Under the pieces are notes generated by a model. It was not told the DNA's origin and ran no database searches. It worked only from the letters and a program-made list of their open reading frames with translations. A stretch of DNA of 64,000 nt. Source: Pantoea sp. BAV 3049 (GTDB taxonomy: Bacteria > Pseudomonadota > Gammaproteobacteria > Enterobacterales > Enterobacteriaceae). Numbering within the stretch: position 1 is the stretch's first letter; each line of letters starts with the position of its first letter. Positions 52,641 through 62,156 of the stretch are shown here, one piece after another. The stretch is taken from assembly GCF_009765445.1 (NCBI RefSeq), contig NZ_WHOY01000031.1, positions 710,273 to 774,272 of the forward strand. The letters are read 5' to 3'. A program made the position numbers and the translations under genes.

Positions 52641-52705
52641 GCGTAAGCGTTAACGTTAACCAACGCACCATCAGCGGCCTGTTGCTGCTTTTTGTGCGAG
52701 GTATT

Positions 52706-53914
52706 ATGTCCCAGCCCCAGATCTCTTCAGCGCGTACTTCTGTTGTTTCCGGTTCCGGATCTTTCCTGTTCGTACTGTTGGTCACCGCGGCCAATCTGCG
52801 CACGCCAATTACTTCGACCGGCCCCATCCTGGAGAACATCTGCCAGACCTTCGGACTCAACTCTTCTCAGGCCGGGTTGCTTAACTTTATCCCGCTTCTG
52901 ATGTTTGCTTTACTTGCACCGGTTTCGGCCTCGGTGGGCAACCGGTTTGGTCTGGAGAAAACACTGTGGTGCGCGGTCTGGGTAATCACGCTGGGGTCTG
53001 TACTGCGGATTACCGGTAGTGAAGCGGGCTTGTGGATTGGGACAGTGATCCTCAGTTCAGGTATTGCGGCGGCCAACGTGCTGTTACCGCCGCTGATCAA
53101 ACGCGACTTCACTGAACATACGGCAAAATATATTGGCCTGTATGCCACGACGATGGCGATTACCGCCAGTCTGGCTTCTGGTGTGGCCGTCCCGCTGGCT
53201 GGAGCGACCAGAGCAGGGTGGTTCCTGTCCGTTGGCGTCTGGCTGATCCCGGCCGTGGTGGCGCTGATTGCCTGGGTGCCGCAGCTCAGAAAGACCCGGC
53301 ACCAGCGTTCAGCGACGGCGGGCGCTGCCTGTCCAACTGTACTGAAATCCCCGTGGCGCTCGATGCTGGGCTGGCAGGTTTCGCTGTTTATGGCGTTGCA
53401 GTCTATGGCTTTTTATACCCTGATAGCCTGGTTCACTCCTTATGCCCAGGCTAACGGCTTCAGTCAGGTGACCGCCGGGTGGCTGCTGTTTGTCTACCAG
53501 ATTGTGGCCGTCGCTTCCAATTTCGCCTGTATGGCCGCGCTGAAAAAACTCCCCGATCAGCGGATGGTGGGCTTTGTCTCTTCACTGGCGATTTTTGCCG
53601 GTATTACCGGGCTTTGGCTGGCACCGGGCCTGGCTGCATTATGGCTGGTGGTTGCCGGTCTTGGCGCAGGGGCTTCAATGGTGACCTGCCTGTCGCTGTT
53701 CAGCCTGCGTGCCGTGGATCATCGTCAGGCCTCCAGACTTTCCGGCATGGGGCAATGCGTAGGCTATCTGGTGGCCGCTTTCGGCCCACTGTTCTTCGGC
53801 ATCCTGCATGAACACTCCGGGGGATGGACAGTGCCCCTGGTGGTCCTGATTGCCATGAGCATGCTGCAGATGGTAGTGGCCCCACTGGCCGGAAGACGAC
53901 GCCACATTGGTTGA
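52706..53914 (+). CDS. CynX/NimT-family MFS transporter
   Basis: Inner-membrane carrier of 402 residues with about twelve helices; AANLRTPITSTGPILENICQ followed by SSQAGLLNFIPLLMFALLAPVSA is the family's first-loop pattern. Relatives export nitroimidazoles or move cyanate and other small compounds. The ATG at 52706 has GAGG upstream; a longer in-frame reading starts before the ribosome site. Downstream of a purine/triazine deaminase-like gene, but a terminator separates them. Confidence 0.86.
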   Translation: MSQPQISSARTSVVSGSGSFLFVLLVTAANLRTPITSTGPILENICQTFGLNSSQAGLLNFIPLLMFALLAPVSASVGNRFGLEKTLWCAVWVITLGSVLRITGSEAGLWIGTVILSSGIAAANVLLPPLIKRDFTEHTAKYIGLYATTMAITASLASGVAVPLAGATRAGWFLSVGVWLIPAVVALIAWVPQLRKTRHQRSATAGAACPTVLKSPWRSMLGWQVSLFMALQSMAFYTLIAWFTPYAQANGFSQVTAGWLLFVYQIVAVASNFACMAALKKLPDQRMVGFVSSLAIFAGITGLWLAPGLAALWLVVAGLGAGASMVTCLSLFSLRAVDHRQASRLSGMGQCVGYLVAAFGPLFFGILHEHSGGWTVPLVVLIAMSMLQMVVAPLAGRRRHIG

Positions 53915-53922
53915 TGCCGCTG

Positions 53923-54924
53923 TTACTGCACAACTTTCCCGCGGACCACCACTTTTCCGGGCTTGCTGTCACCGTCGGTGACTCGACGGATCGCCAGATT
54001 GAATGCCTGCCAGGCTATTTCCTGCAAATCATGTGACACACAGGGAAAGTGAAAGCCATAAATACCGGCATGCGAAACCTCATCGATACTGAATAAATTC
54101 ACCTGCTTCATCAGCGGCAGTTTGTGTTCAATACAGGCTTTGACGATGCCTAAAGAGATCTGGTTGTTACAACCAACGAAATAGTCCGGTGCTTCATTAT
54201 CGGCCAGCCAGCGGCTGGTTTCCTGCCAGGCCACGTCCATAAAGAAATCAGCGTGCAGAACCTCCAGAGAGGCCACTTTTCCCTGCAGCGCGGCCTGTAA
54301 TCCCGTGACTCTGTCACGTGCCACGCTGGAATTTTCCGGCCCGGACACCACCACCACACGCCGGGCTTTCTGTTCCAGCAGCCAGCGTCCGGCCTGCAAT
54401 CCGCAATCGAGGTTATCGATATACACCCCGCTGCAATGGGACACTTCCAGCTCGCGGTCAACCAGCACCACCGGAATATTCAGGGTTTCCAGCCGCTTCA
54501 TATAGGAGGGATGGTAGTGATGATCGTTGGATATCACCGACAGAATGATCGCATCGACGTTATAGCTAATCAGCTTGTCGATAATGCGATCTTCCGTCTC
54601 CTGAGATTCATAGGAGTCGAACACCAGCGTGTCATAACCCAGCTTCTGTGCTTCCAGCGTCATCAGGCGCGTCAGTCCACCAAAGAACGGGTTCGCCATA
54701 TCGGGATTGACGATGCCGATAGTTTTACTGGTTTTTGCGCGAAGATTCCTCGCCGCTGCATTGACCACATAGCCAAGCTGCTCTGCTGTCTGACGGATAC
54801 GCTGTAGCGTCTCCGGATGCACTTTCTCCGGCTGGGAAAATGCCCTGGAGGCGGTGATTTTACTGACGTTAGCCTGCGCAGCGACGCTTGCAAGCGTCGC
54901 TTTTTGTCCCCGACCTGCTGCCAA
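53923..54924 (-). CDS. LacI-family repressor of the pentitol/lyxose module
   Basis: Regulator of 333 residues; HTH TLASVAAQANVSKITASRAFSQPEKV, hinge AARNLRAKTSKTIGIVNPD, effector domain DNLDCGLQAGRWLLEQ onward. It starts with TTG at 54924, fixed by AAGGAG six bases upstream. It follows the D-lyxose isomerase gene by 84 bases on the same strand. TATCGATAAC-like sites upstream of the isomerase and of the xylitol dehydrogenase are its likely operators. Confidence 0.88.
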   Translation of the reverse strand: MAAGRGQKATLASVAAQANVSKITASRAFSQPEKVHPETLQRIRQTAEQLGYVVNAAARNLRAKTSKTIGIVNPDMANPFFGGLTRLMTLEAQKLGYDTLVFDSYESQETEDRIIDKLISYNVDAIILSVISNDHHYHPSYMKRLETLNIPVVLVDRELEVSHCSGVYIDNLDCGLQAGRWLLEQKARRVVVVSGPENSSVARDRVTGLQAALQGKVASLEVLHADFFMDVAWQETSRWLADNEAPDYFVGCNNQISLGIVKACIEHKLPLMKQVNLFSIDEVSHAGIYGFHFPCVSHDLQEIAWQAFNLAIRRVTDGDSKPGKVVVRGKVVQ

Positions 54925-55008
54925 GTTCGGCTCCTTAGTTAAAACACATCATTTTTGTATCATTACTGAATCATGACAGATTTCGCGCAGCGATGCGAAT
55001 GCAGCTTG

Positions 55009-55551
55009 CTAAGCCATGCGATTTACGCGCGGATCGGTAAAGATATCCAGATCGTCGCGGCTCTCTGAGGAAAACTCAGACACCACTGCGCCATGCTCTC
55101 CGGCCTGGAACCAGTGACGGGTGTTGGGCGCAATCGTGTACTGCTCGCCGGGACGCAGCAGGATATATCGCGTGCAGGTATACCAGGCTTCACTGTCTGC
55201 TGGCACCCGGCAGGTGAGATCGCCGCCCGCGTGATTCGGCGTCAGGCTGTCATCGTCAACAAACAGATAAACCTCGCCCCAGCGGCAGCGGAAAGTCTCC
55301 TGCTTACCGGGAGAGTTGTTGAAAGGCGGATGCAGATGTTCCGGGCAGGTCTGTCGCGGAAACAGCACCAGCTCCTTGGCGCAGTAACGCGGAGAGTTAA
55401 TGTAGGTCAGGAGCTGCAGGCCGGAAATCGGGTAATCAGGCAAGCCAAATGAAGCAATTTCAATGCGTTGCTGCTCATCTTCGGTCAGGATGAGATGGGC
55501 TTTTTGCAGATAATGCAGCGTCTGTTGTACGTAGTCATGGATGTGATTCAT
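55009..55551 (-). CDS. D-lyxose ketol-isomerase
   Basis: Cupin-fold, metal-dependent isomerase of 180 residues converting D-lyxose to D-xylulose (also D-mannose to D-fructose in relatives). Metal ligands are H72, H74 and E85 (CPEHLHPPF; GKQETFRCRWGEVY) and H146 (NTRHWFQAG). The start at 55551 (MNHIHDYVQQTL) has GGGGGA upstream; a longer frame exists but its N-terminus is not family-like. Divergent from the xylitol dehydrogenase-xylulokinase-ABC operon, which uses its product. Confidence 0.88.
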   Translation of the reverse strand: MNHIHDYVQQTLHYLQKAHLILTEDEQQRIEIASFGLPDYPISGLQLLTYINSPRYCAKELVLFPRQTCPEHLHPPFNNSPGKQETFRCRWGEVYLFVDDDSLTPNHAGGDLTCRVPADSEAWYTCTRYILLRPGEQYTIAPNTRHWFQAGEHGAVVSEFSSESRDDLDIFTDPRVNRMA

Positions 55552-55573
55552 CAGGTCCCCCGCGCACGTTAAT

Positions 55574-55583
55574 GGTATCGGTA
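55574..55583. promoter_or_regulatory. Weak LacI-type half operator
   Basis: GGTATCGGTA matches GTTATCGATA at eight of ten bases; 23 bases upstream of the isomerase start. Confidence 0.35.
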
Positions 55584-55620
55584 TCATTAGATACGGCTCA
55601 GGGGTGGATGATCTGTGATC

Positions 55621-55630
55621 GTTATCGATA
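55621..55630. promoter_or_regulatory. LacI-type operator upstream of the isomerase gene
   Basis: GTTATCGATA; its exact reverse complement is at 55735-55744. The central CG and core TATCGATA suit a LacI-family protein. Confidence 0.55.
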
Positions 55631-55734
55631 TTCAGCACCTAATCCACTCATTATGATTTACAAATTTGATGATTATTTAACATACATCACAGATTTACCG
55701 CTCTCTTTACGCCAGTATCGCCGCAGTTAAATGA

Positions 55735-55744
55735 TATCGATAAC
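55735..55744. promoter_or_regulatory. LacI-type operator upstream of the xylitol dehydrogenase gene
   Basis: TATCGATAAC within TGATATCGATAACA, 28 bases before the dehydrogenase start, the place expected for repression of the operon. Confidence 0.58.
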
Positions 55745-55771
55745 ATCAAAATGATTTCACCGGGGGTTAAA

Positions 55772-56806
55772 ATGAAAGCGTTAGTTCTGGCGGAAGCGGG
55801 CAAAATTGCTATTGAAAATCGCGAGTTTGACGAGGTGCTGGGTGACAATGATGTGAAGATAAAAATCCATTCAGTCGGGATCTGCGGCAGCGATGTTCAC
55901 TACTATCAGCATGGCCGTATCGGGCCGTTTGTGGTCAAAGCACCGATGGTGCTCGGGCATGAAGCCTCCGGCGTGGTGCTGGCTACCGGAAAAAATGTCA
56001 GCCATGTTAAACCCGGTGACCGCGTCTGCATGGAACCGGGCATCCCCGATTTAAACTCTGCGCAATCACGTGCGGGCATATACAACCTTGATCCCGCTGT
56101 GCGCTTCTGGGCAACACCGCCGGTACACGGCTGCCTGCGGGAGTCGGTGATCCATCCCGGTGCATTTACGTTTAAATTGCCGGACAACGTCAGTTTTGCC
56201 GAAGGCGCAATGGTCGAACCGCTGGCAATCGGCATGCATGCCGCCACCAAAGCAGGCATTAAGCCGGGTGATATCGCACTGGTGATTGGTGCCGGTCCGA
56301 TTGGCGTGGTGACTGCACTGGCCGCGCTGGCGGGTGGCTGCTCGGATGTCATCATCTGTGACCTGTTTGACGAGAAGCTGGCAGTGGCCGCCGAGTATCC
56401 GGGGTTGCATGCGGTGAATATCAAAACCGGCGACCTGGCGGGCAAAGTGGCCGCCCTGACCAGCGGCAATGGTGCTGACGTGGTATTCGAATGCAGCGGT
56501 GCGAAACCCGCTATTGCCACCCTGGCAGAGCATGCCGCGCCGGGTGCGACCGCCGTGCTGGTTGGCATGCCAGTCGATGCCGCCCCAATGGATATTGTCG
56601 CCGCGCAGGCGAAAGAGATCACTTTCAAAACCATTTTCCGCTACGCCAACATGTACCCGCGCACCCTGCGTTTATTAAGCAGTGGAAAATTGCGTGTTCA
56701 ACCGCTGATCAGCCAGACCTATAAGTTTGCCGACAGCGTGGCCGCGTTTGAGCGCGCTGCCGCCGGTAATGCTTCTGACATCAAAATCATGCTGGAAATG
56801 GAGTAA
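55772..56806 (+). CDS. Zinc-type xylitol/polyol dehydrogenase (D-xylulose reductase)
   Basis: Medium-chain polyol dehydrogenase of 344 residues, probably oxidising xylitol (or D-arabitol/sorbitol) to the ketose. Catalytic zinc ligands are C38, H63 and E64 ([17 protein letters not shown]). The loop that normally has four structural-zinc cysteines reads [19 protein letters not shown] and has none. The cofactor loop is [10 protein letters not shown]. The ATG at 55772 has GGGGG upstream; a start at 55751 does not. First gene of the operon with xylulokinase and an ABC importer. Confidence 0.87.
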   Translation: MKALVLAEAGKIAIENREFDEVLGDNDVKIKIHSVGICGSDVHYYQHGRIGPFVVKAPMVLGHEASGVVLATGKNVSHVKPGDRVCMEPGIPDLNSAQSRAGIYNLDPAVRFWATPPVHGCLRESVIHPGAFTFKLPDNVSFAEGAMVEPLAIGMHAATKAGIKPGDIALVIGAGPIGVVTALAALAGGCSDVIICDLFDEKLAVAAEYPGLHAVNIKTGDLAGKVAALTSGNGADVVFECSGAKPAIATLAEHAAPGATAVLVGMPVDAAPMDIVAAQAKEITFKTIFRYANMYPRTLRLLSSGKLRVQPLISQTYKFADSVAAFERAAAGNASDIKIMLEME

Positions 56807-56809
56807 GCC

Positions 56810-58327
56810 ATGGCGCTCTATGCTGGCATTGACTGCGGGACACAAGGCACCAAAGTTGTGATTGTCGACAGCGGGAAGGGCGCGATCCTTGGCGAGGGCA
56901 GCGCCGCTCACCGCCTGATCAGTGGCTCAAACGGTCGTCGTGAACAGCAGGCTGACTGGTGGATTGAAGCGCTGATCGCGGCTTTTCGTCAGGCCGTGAG
57001 CCAGGCCGGAGTGGATGCGCAACAGATCAAAGCGCTGGGGGTTTCCGGCCAGCAGCATGGTTTTGTGCCGCTGGATGAGCAGGGCAACGTGCTCGGCAGC
57101 GTCAAGCTGTGGTGTGACACTGAAACCGATGCGGAAAACGAGCAGCTGTTGCACCAATTAGGTGGCATCAGCGGTTCGCTGGAGCAGCTCGGGCTGATGG
57201 TGGCCACCGGCTATACCGCGTCGAAAATCATCTGGTTCAAAAAGCACCATCCTGAACTGTGGGCACGTCTGCATACGGTATTGCTGCCGCACGACTATCT
57301 CAATTTCTGGCTGACCGGAGAACGTGTGGCTGAATATGGTGACGCCTCAGGTACCGGGCTGCTGAATATCCGCACCCGTGATTGGGATCGTCATACCGTT
57401 GAACTGATCGACGACAGTGGCCGGCTGTGGAACGCATTGCCGCCTCTGAAACGCGCGGAGAGCTGCATCGGCACGCTGCTTCCCGAAGCGGCGGAGAAGC
57501 TCGGCCTCTCTGCCGCAACGCTTGTGGCAACCGGCGGCGGTGACAACATGATGGCCGCCATCGGCTCCGGCAATATCGCCACTGGCACCGTCACCATGAG
57601 TCTCGGCACCTCCGGCACGCTGTTTGCCTGGTCTGGTGCGCCGGTGGTGGCAGATTCAGAGGCCATTGCGGGCTTCTGCTCCAGCAACAATGGTTGGCTG
57701 CCGCTGATTTGCACCATGAACGTCACTTCGGCCACCACTTCGGTTCAGACTTTGCTGGAAGAGGATATCTCCGGCTTCAATCAGCTGCTGGCTGAGGCGA
57801 AACCGGGTGCTGGCGGAATGGAGATGCTGCCCTTTTTTAACGGCGAGCGCGTGCCACAGTTGCCGCATGCCCGCGCCAGCCTGCACAACCTCGACAGTGA
57901 CAATTTCACCCGCGCCAATCTCTGTATGGCGGTAGTGGAAAGCGCCACTTACGGCCTGCGTTACGGCATCGACCTGTTCCGTCAGCAGGGAATTGATGCC
58001 GTTGAAATCCGTCTGACCGGCGGCGGTGCCCGTAGCGCGGGCTGGCGGCAGATTGTGGCTGATGTGATGGGCTGTCCGGTAGTTTGCCTGAAGATCCAGG
58101 AGACCGCAGCCCTTGGCGGGGCGATTCAGGCGATGTGGGCCAGCGAGCTGGCTGTCGATCCTCAGCAGGATGCTGACTCAGTGTTGGCGGACCTCTGCCA
58201 GCGCTTTGTCTCACTCGATGAATCGACCCGAACCCTGCCTGATGCCGCGCGCCAGGCGCAGTATGACCAGCGCTATCAGCGTTATCTGCAACGCCTGCAA
58301 CAGACTTATCCGGAGGTGCAACTGTGA
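56810..58327 (+). CDS. xylB: Xylulokinase
   Basis: FGGY-family kinase of 505 residues phosphorylating D-xylulose to D-xylulose 5-phosphate. GIDCGTQGTKVVIVD (ATP phosphate loop), GVSGQQHGFVPLDEQG, LLPHDYLNFWLTGE and ATGGGDNMMAAIGSG are as in XylB. It starts three bases after the dehydrogenase stop. Both the dehydrogenase here and the divergent isomerase deliver D-xylulose. Confidence 0.94.
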   Translation: MALYAGIDCGTQGTKVVIVDSGKGAILGEGSAAHRLISGSNGRREQQADWWIEALIAAFRQAVSQAGVDAQQIKALGVSGQQHGFVPLDEQGNVLGSVKLWCDTETDAENEQLLHQLGGISGSLEQLGLMVATGYTASKIIWFKKHHPELWARLHTVLLPHDYLNFWLTGERVAEYGDASGTGLLNIRTRDWDRHTVELIDDSGRLWNALPPLKRAESCIGTLLPEAAEKLGLSAATLVATGGGDNMMAAIGSGNIATGTVTMSLGTSGTLFAWSGAPVVADSEAIAGFCSSNNGWLPLICTMNVTSATTSVQTLLEEDISGFNQLLAEAKPGAGGMEMLPFFNGERVPQLPHARASLHNLDSDNFTRANLCMAVVESATYGLRYGIDLFRQQGIDAVEIRLTGGGARSAGWRQIVADVMGCPVVCLKIQETAALGGAIQAMWASELAVDPQQDADSVLADLCQRFVSLDESTRTLPDAARQAQYDQRYQRYLQRLQQTYPEVQL

Positions 58328-59829
58328 TGCGCGATCCTGAAACGCAACAACCCGCTTATCTGCTGGAAGTGACCGGCGTGAGAAAAGCCTTCGGCCCGGT
58401 AGTGGCGCTGAAAAACGCCGAGTTTGCTCTGCGGCGCGGATCAATTCACGCGCTCTGTGGCGGTAACGGGGCGGGAAAATCGACTTTTCTCAGCATTCTG
58501 ATGGGGTTTATTCAACCTGACGGTGGCGACATCTTCATTAATGGTGAACGCTGCGAATTCCATCACCCGAAGGAAGCACTGGCCGCCGGCGTGGCAATAG
58601 TTCAGCAGGAGCTGAGCGCCATTCCTGACCTGACCGTAGCCGAAAATATCTGGCTGGGTCGCGAGCCTCGCCGTTTTGGCTTTGTGGATTTTGCCACCCT
58701 GAACCAGCGCACCAGCGAGCTGCTGAAGGAGCTTGATTTTCGCATCTCCGCCACTGAGAAAATGCGCAACCTGAGCGTGGCCGAGCAGCAACTGGTCGAG
58801 ATCGCCAAAGCGCTGTCTCACGCGAATGCCGACATCATCATCATGGATGAACCCACCTCGGCGATTGGGGAAGAGGATGCACAGAAAATATTCCAGACCA
58901 TTACCCGGCTGGCGCAGAAGGGCAAAGGCATTATCTATGTTTCGCACCGCCTGTCAGAAATTTTCCAGATTGCCGACAGCTACACCATTTTCCGCGACGG
59001 CGCGTATATCCAGGAAGGGTTTATTGCTGACATCACCCGCGAACAGCTGATTGAGCACATCATCGGTGGTGAATACGACAGCGAGTTCGCCAAGTTCAAT
59101 AAGCCGGGCGAAGAGGTGATGATGGAAGTGAAGAAACTGCGCTGGCGTAACAAGATCAAGGACATCAGCCTCCATCTGAAACGCGGCGAGATCCTCGGCA
59201 TCTACGGCCTGGTCGGATCCGGCCGCAGTGAGTTCCTCGACCTGGTGTTCGGCATCAACCACGCGGACAGCGGCACCATCCAGTTGGGTGACAAAACTCT
59301 GGGCCGCCACTCGCCAAAAGAGGCGATCAAATGTGGCATTGCCTATGTCACTGAAGATCGCAAAGAGACCGGCCTGGTACTGTGCCGTTCGGTCAGCGAG
59401 AACATCAACATCTCATCCTTCGGTGCCATTAGTCGCTCCGGGTTCATTAACGAAAAGCAGGAGCAGGATCGTGCCAGCGCAATGATCAAACGCTTTAACG
59501 TGAAAACGCCGGACGGCGATCAGATCGTCGGTAACCTCAGCGGCGGTAATCAGCAAAAGGTGGTGCTGGGGCGCTGGGCGCTGCTCGACCCGGAGGTGCT
59601 GCTGCTGGATGAACCCACGCGGGGAATCGATGTGGGGGCCAAGAAGGAAATTTACCGCTTTATGTCAGAATTCGCGTTGAAAAACAAAGGGATCATCATG
59701 GTCTCGTCCGAGCTGTCGGAAATCATTGGCATGAGCGACCGTATTCTGGTGTTCCGCAACGGCCAGCTGGCCGGAGAGCTCACCGCGGCGCAGGCCACCC
59801 AGGCCGGGCTGATGAAACTGGCGGTATAA
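58327..59829 (+). CDS. Sugar ABC transporter ATP-binding protein (RbsA/XylG type)
   Basis: Double ATPase of 500 residues. Half one: Walker A GGNGAGKST, signature LSVAEQQLVEIAKAL, Walker B IIIMDEPTSA. Half two: degenerate Walker A GLVGSGRSE, then LSGGNQQKVVLGRWALL and LLLDEPTRGID, the normal asymmetry of carbohydrate-type importers. The ATG at 58327 shares its A with the xylB stop (TGATG); translation is coupled. Confidence 0.92.
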   Translation: MRDPETQQPAYLLEVTGVRKAFGPVVALKNAEFALRRGSIHALCGGNGAGKSTFLSILMGFIQPDGGDIFINGERCEFHHPKEALAAGVAIVQQELSAIPDLTVAENIWLGREPRRFGFVDFATLNQRTSELLKELDFRISATEKMRNLSVAEQQLVEIAKALSHANADIIIMDEPTSAIGEEDAQKIFQTITRLAQKGKGIIYVSHRLSEIFQIADSYTIFRDGAYIQEGFIADITREQLIEHIIGGEYDSEFAKFNKPGEEVMMEVKKLRWRNKIKDISLHLKRGEILGIYGLVGSGRSEFLDLVFGINHADSGTIQLGDKTLGRHSPKEAIKCGIAYVTEDRKETGLVLCRSVSENINISSFGAISRSGFINEKQEQDRASAMIKRFNVKTPDGDQIVGNLSGGNQQKVVLGRWALLDPEVLLLDEPTRGIDVGAKKEIYRFMSEFALKNKGIIMVSSELSEIIGMSDRILVFRNGQLAGELTAAQATQAGLMKLAV

Positions 59830-59844
59830 CAGAGAGATAATAAG

Positions 59845-60882
59845 ATGAACAGTGCACATTCAATCACACCAGGGGTTTCGTTTTTTACACGCCATAAACG
59901 TCGTATGCACAAATACGGCATCATTATCGCTTTCTTTGTGCTCTGCCTTATTGTCGCCACCATCGGCGAGTACCAGGTGGCGAAGGGGGCCTGGAGCAGC
60001 AACTACTTCCTCAGTAATGAAAATATGCTGATCGTACTGCGTCAGGTGTCGATCAACGGCATTCTCGCCATCGGCATGACCTTCGTGATCATCACCGCCG
60101 GAGTTGACCTGTCAGTGGGATCGGTACTGGCATTAAGTGGCATTGTTGCCGCGCGTTTTGCCACCAACAACAGTGGAATGGCAATTGGCGATACCGCGCA
60201 TGCGGTGATGATGCCGCTGATTATCGCGCTGGGGATCGGGATTGTTTGCGGGCTGATTAACGGCACCGTGCTGGCCCGCTATCGTCTGCAACCGTTCATT
60301 GTCACCATGGGCATGCTCTCGGCCGCACGAGGTCTGGCGATGTTAACTACCGATGGCAACCCGGTTTCTCAGCTCAACAGCGACTTTCGCTGGCTGGGGA
60401 ACGGTTATGTTTCCGGCATTCCCGTCCCGGTGATTATCTTCGTTGCCTTGTTTGCTCTTGCCTGGCTGTTGCTGAATAAAACCATCTTCGGCCGCTACGT
60501 CTACGCGGTGGGCGGCAATCCGAAAAGTGCCCGAACCTCCGGTATCAGCGTGGTGCGCATCAAAGTGCTGGTTTATACCCTCTGTGCAGCGCTGGCCGGG
60601 ATTGCGGGGCTGATCCTCACGGCCCGCACCGGTTCTGCCCAGACCAACGCTGGCGCGGGTTATGAGCTGGACGCCATCGCTGCGGTGGTGATTGGCGGTA
60701 CCAGTATGGCCGGTGGGGTGGGCACGCTACTGGGCACCTTCTTTGGCGTACTGATTATCGGCGTAATGAATAACGGCCTCGACCTGCTGGGTGTGCAGTC
60801 CTATTACCAGCAGATCATTAAAGGCGCTCTGATTGTAGTGGCTGTACTGCTGGACCCCTCGCGCAAACAACAGCGCGATTAA
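59845..60882 (+). CDS. Sugar ABC transporter permease (RbsC type)
   Basis: Inner-membrane permease of 345 residues with eight to ten helices; GMTFVIITAGVDLSVGSVLALSG and AVGGNPKSARTSGI, then AAVVIGGTSMAGGVGTLLGTFFGVLIIGVMNNGLDLLG are hallmarks of the ribose/xylose permease family. Forms the channel with the ATPase encoded 15 bases upstream. Confidence 0.93.
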   Translation: MNSAHSITPGVSFFTRHKRRMHKYGIIIAFFVLCLIVATIGEYQVAKGAWSSNYFLSNENMLIVLRQVSINGILAIGMTFVIITAGVDLSVGSVLALSGIVAARFATNNSGMAIGDTAHAVMMPLIIALGIGIVCGLINGTVLARYRLQPFIVTMGMLSAARGLAMLTTDGNPVSQLNSDFRWLGNGYVSGIPVPVIIFVALFALAWLLLNKTIFGRYVYAVGGNPKSARTSGISVVRIKVLVYTLCAALAGIAGLILTARTGSAQTNAGAGYELDAIAAVVIGGTSMAGGVGTLLGTFFGVLIIGVMNNGLDLLGVQSYYQQIIKGALIVVAVLLDPSRKQQRD

Positions 60883-60918
60883 CCCTACTTAAATAAAAAA
60901 TCCGACCAGGAGAAAAGA

Positions 60919-61926
60919 ATGAAAATGACCAGAATGGCATTGCTTGCCTCAGCAATGATGATGGGGGGCATGGCAGTTGCCCAGGCCGCGCCGGTGAAGA
61001 TTGCGGTGCTGATGTACGGTAACAAGGCTGAGTTTGTGCAGCTGATGGAACGCTACGCCAAAGAGCATCCGGCAGTGAAGAGCGGCGATGCCGTACTGAC
61101 CTTCTATGACGGACGTTACGATGCCTCGGTGCAGAACGATCAGGCGGCTACCGCCATCCAGACGCGGGCTGATGCAATTATCGTTAACCCGATGGATTTT
61201 GAAGCCAACATCGACATCGTCACCAACGCCAACGAAGCGAAAATTCCGGTGGTGGTGACCAACGCCCGTCTGAATACGGAAGAGATGACATCTGAAGTGG
61301 TTTCCAATGACGAGCTGGGCGGCTATCTGGAAGCTAAAGCGGTGCTGGATAAACTCGACTGTAAGACGAAAAAAGTGAATGTGGTGATTATCGAAGGCCC
61401 GAAAGGCGGCAGCGGTGAGATCCAGCGCGGCAAAGGCAACGACAAAGCGATTGCGGAGTGTGGGGCCGGTCAGGTGACGGTACTGGAGCGCAAGACGGCC
61501 AACTGGTCACGCGCAGAAGCTCAGCCGCTGATGGAGAACTGGCTGCAAAAACATCGCGGACAAATCAATGGCGTGATTGGGCAGAACGACGAAATGGCTC
61601 TGGGCGCAATCGAAGCGATCAAAGGTGCGGGCCTGAACGTAAAAGACTTCGCCATTGCGGGTGTTGACGGCGTTTCCGACGCTATCCATGCGGTACAGGC
61701 TGGTGAAATGGTCTCGATCCTGCAGGATGCAAAAGGGCAGATGCAGGGCGCAATCGACGTGGCAATGCGCGCGGCTAAAGGCGACAGCTATAAGCCTGAA
61801 TCCACTATCTGGCAGCAGTACGCCAAAGACCTGGCCTGGGACGGCGGCACCCAAAAACACTACTATATTCCATGGACCACAGTGACGGCGGATAATGCAC
61901 AGCAGCTGCTGGATGCCAGGAAGTAA
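60919..61926 (+). CDS. Periplasmic pentitol/pentose-binding protein
   Basis: Type I periplasmic binding protein of 335 residues with signal peptide ending in AVAQAA. Typical features: AIQTRADAIIVNPMDFEANIDIV, GPKGGSGEIQRGKG and GQNDEMALGAIEAIKGAG. Last gene of the operon, downstream of its own ATPase and permease, which is unusual as it is often first; a GGAGAA ribosome site helps high output. Ligand inferred from the xylitol dehydrogenase and xylulokinase upstream. Confidence 0.9.
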   Translation: MKMTRMALLASAMMMGGMAVAQAAPVKIAVLMYGNKAEFVQLMERYAKEHPAVKSGDAVLTFYDGRYDASVQNDQAATAIQTRADAIIVNPMDFEANIDIVTNANEAKIPVVVTNARLNTEEMTSEVVSNDELGGYLEAKAVLDKLDCKTKKVNVVIIEGPKGGSGEIQRGKGNDKAIAECGAGQVTVLERKTANWSRAEAQPLMENWLQKHRGQINGVIGQNDEMALGAIEAIKGAGLNVKDFAIAGVDGVSDAIHAVQAGEMVSILQDAKGQMQGAIDVAMRAAKGDSYKPESTIWQQYAKDLAWDGGTQKHYYIPWTTVTADNAQQLLDARK

Positions 61927-61939
61927 TCGTTAATCTTTC

Positions 61940-61968
61940 AGCGCAGTTGCCAGCGTGGCAATTGCGCT
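61940..61968 (+). terminator. Hairpin at the end of the pentitol operon
   Basis: Thirteen-pair stem AGCGCAGTTGCCA / TGGCAATTGCGCT with one G-T pair and loop GCG, 14 bases after the stop. Its top resembles the hairpin at 50813-50837. No T-run. Confidence 0.62.
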
Positions 61969-62156
61969 GTATCAGCCATCTCATTTATCCGTTGTAAAAC
62001 CCAGCAGTTCTTTGCCTCCCTGACTAATCTCGTGACCATATACATTGGTCAGGACTGCGATATTTTAGCCAGGCAGAAATGTGACCGGTAACGCATCGGC
62101 AATCTCATTCGTTACATATGCTTAACATTCATTCTGTAATGGCGAGGAGAAACGGC

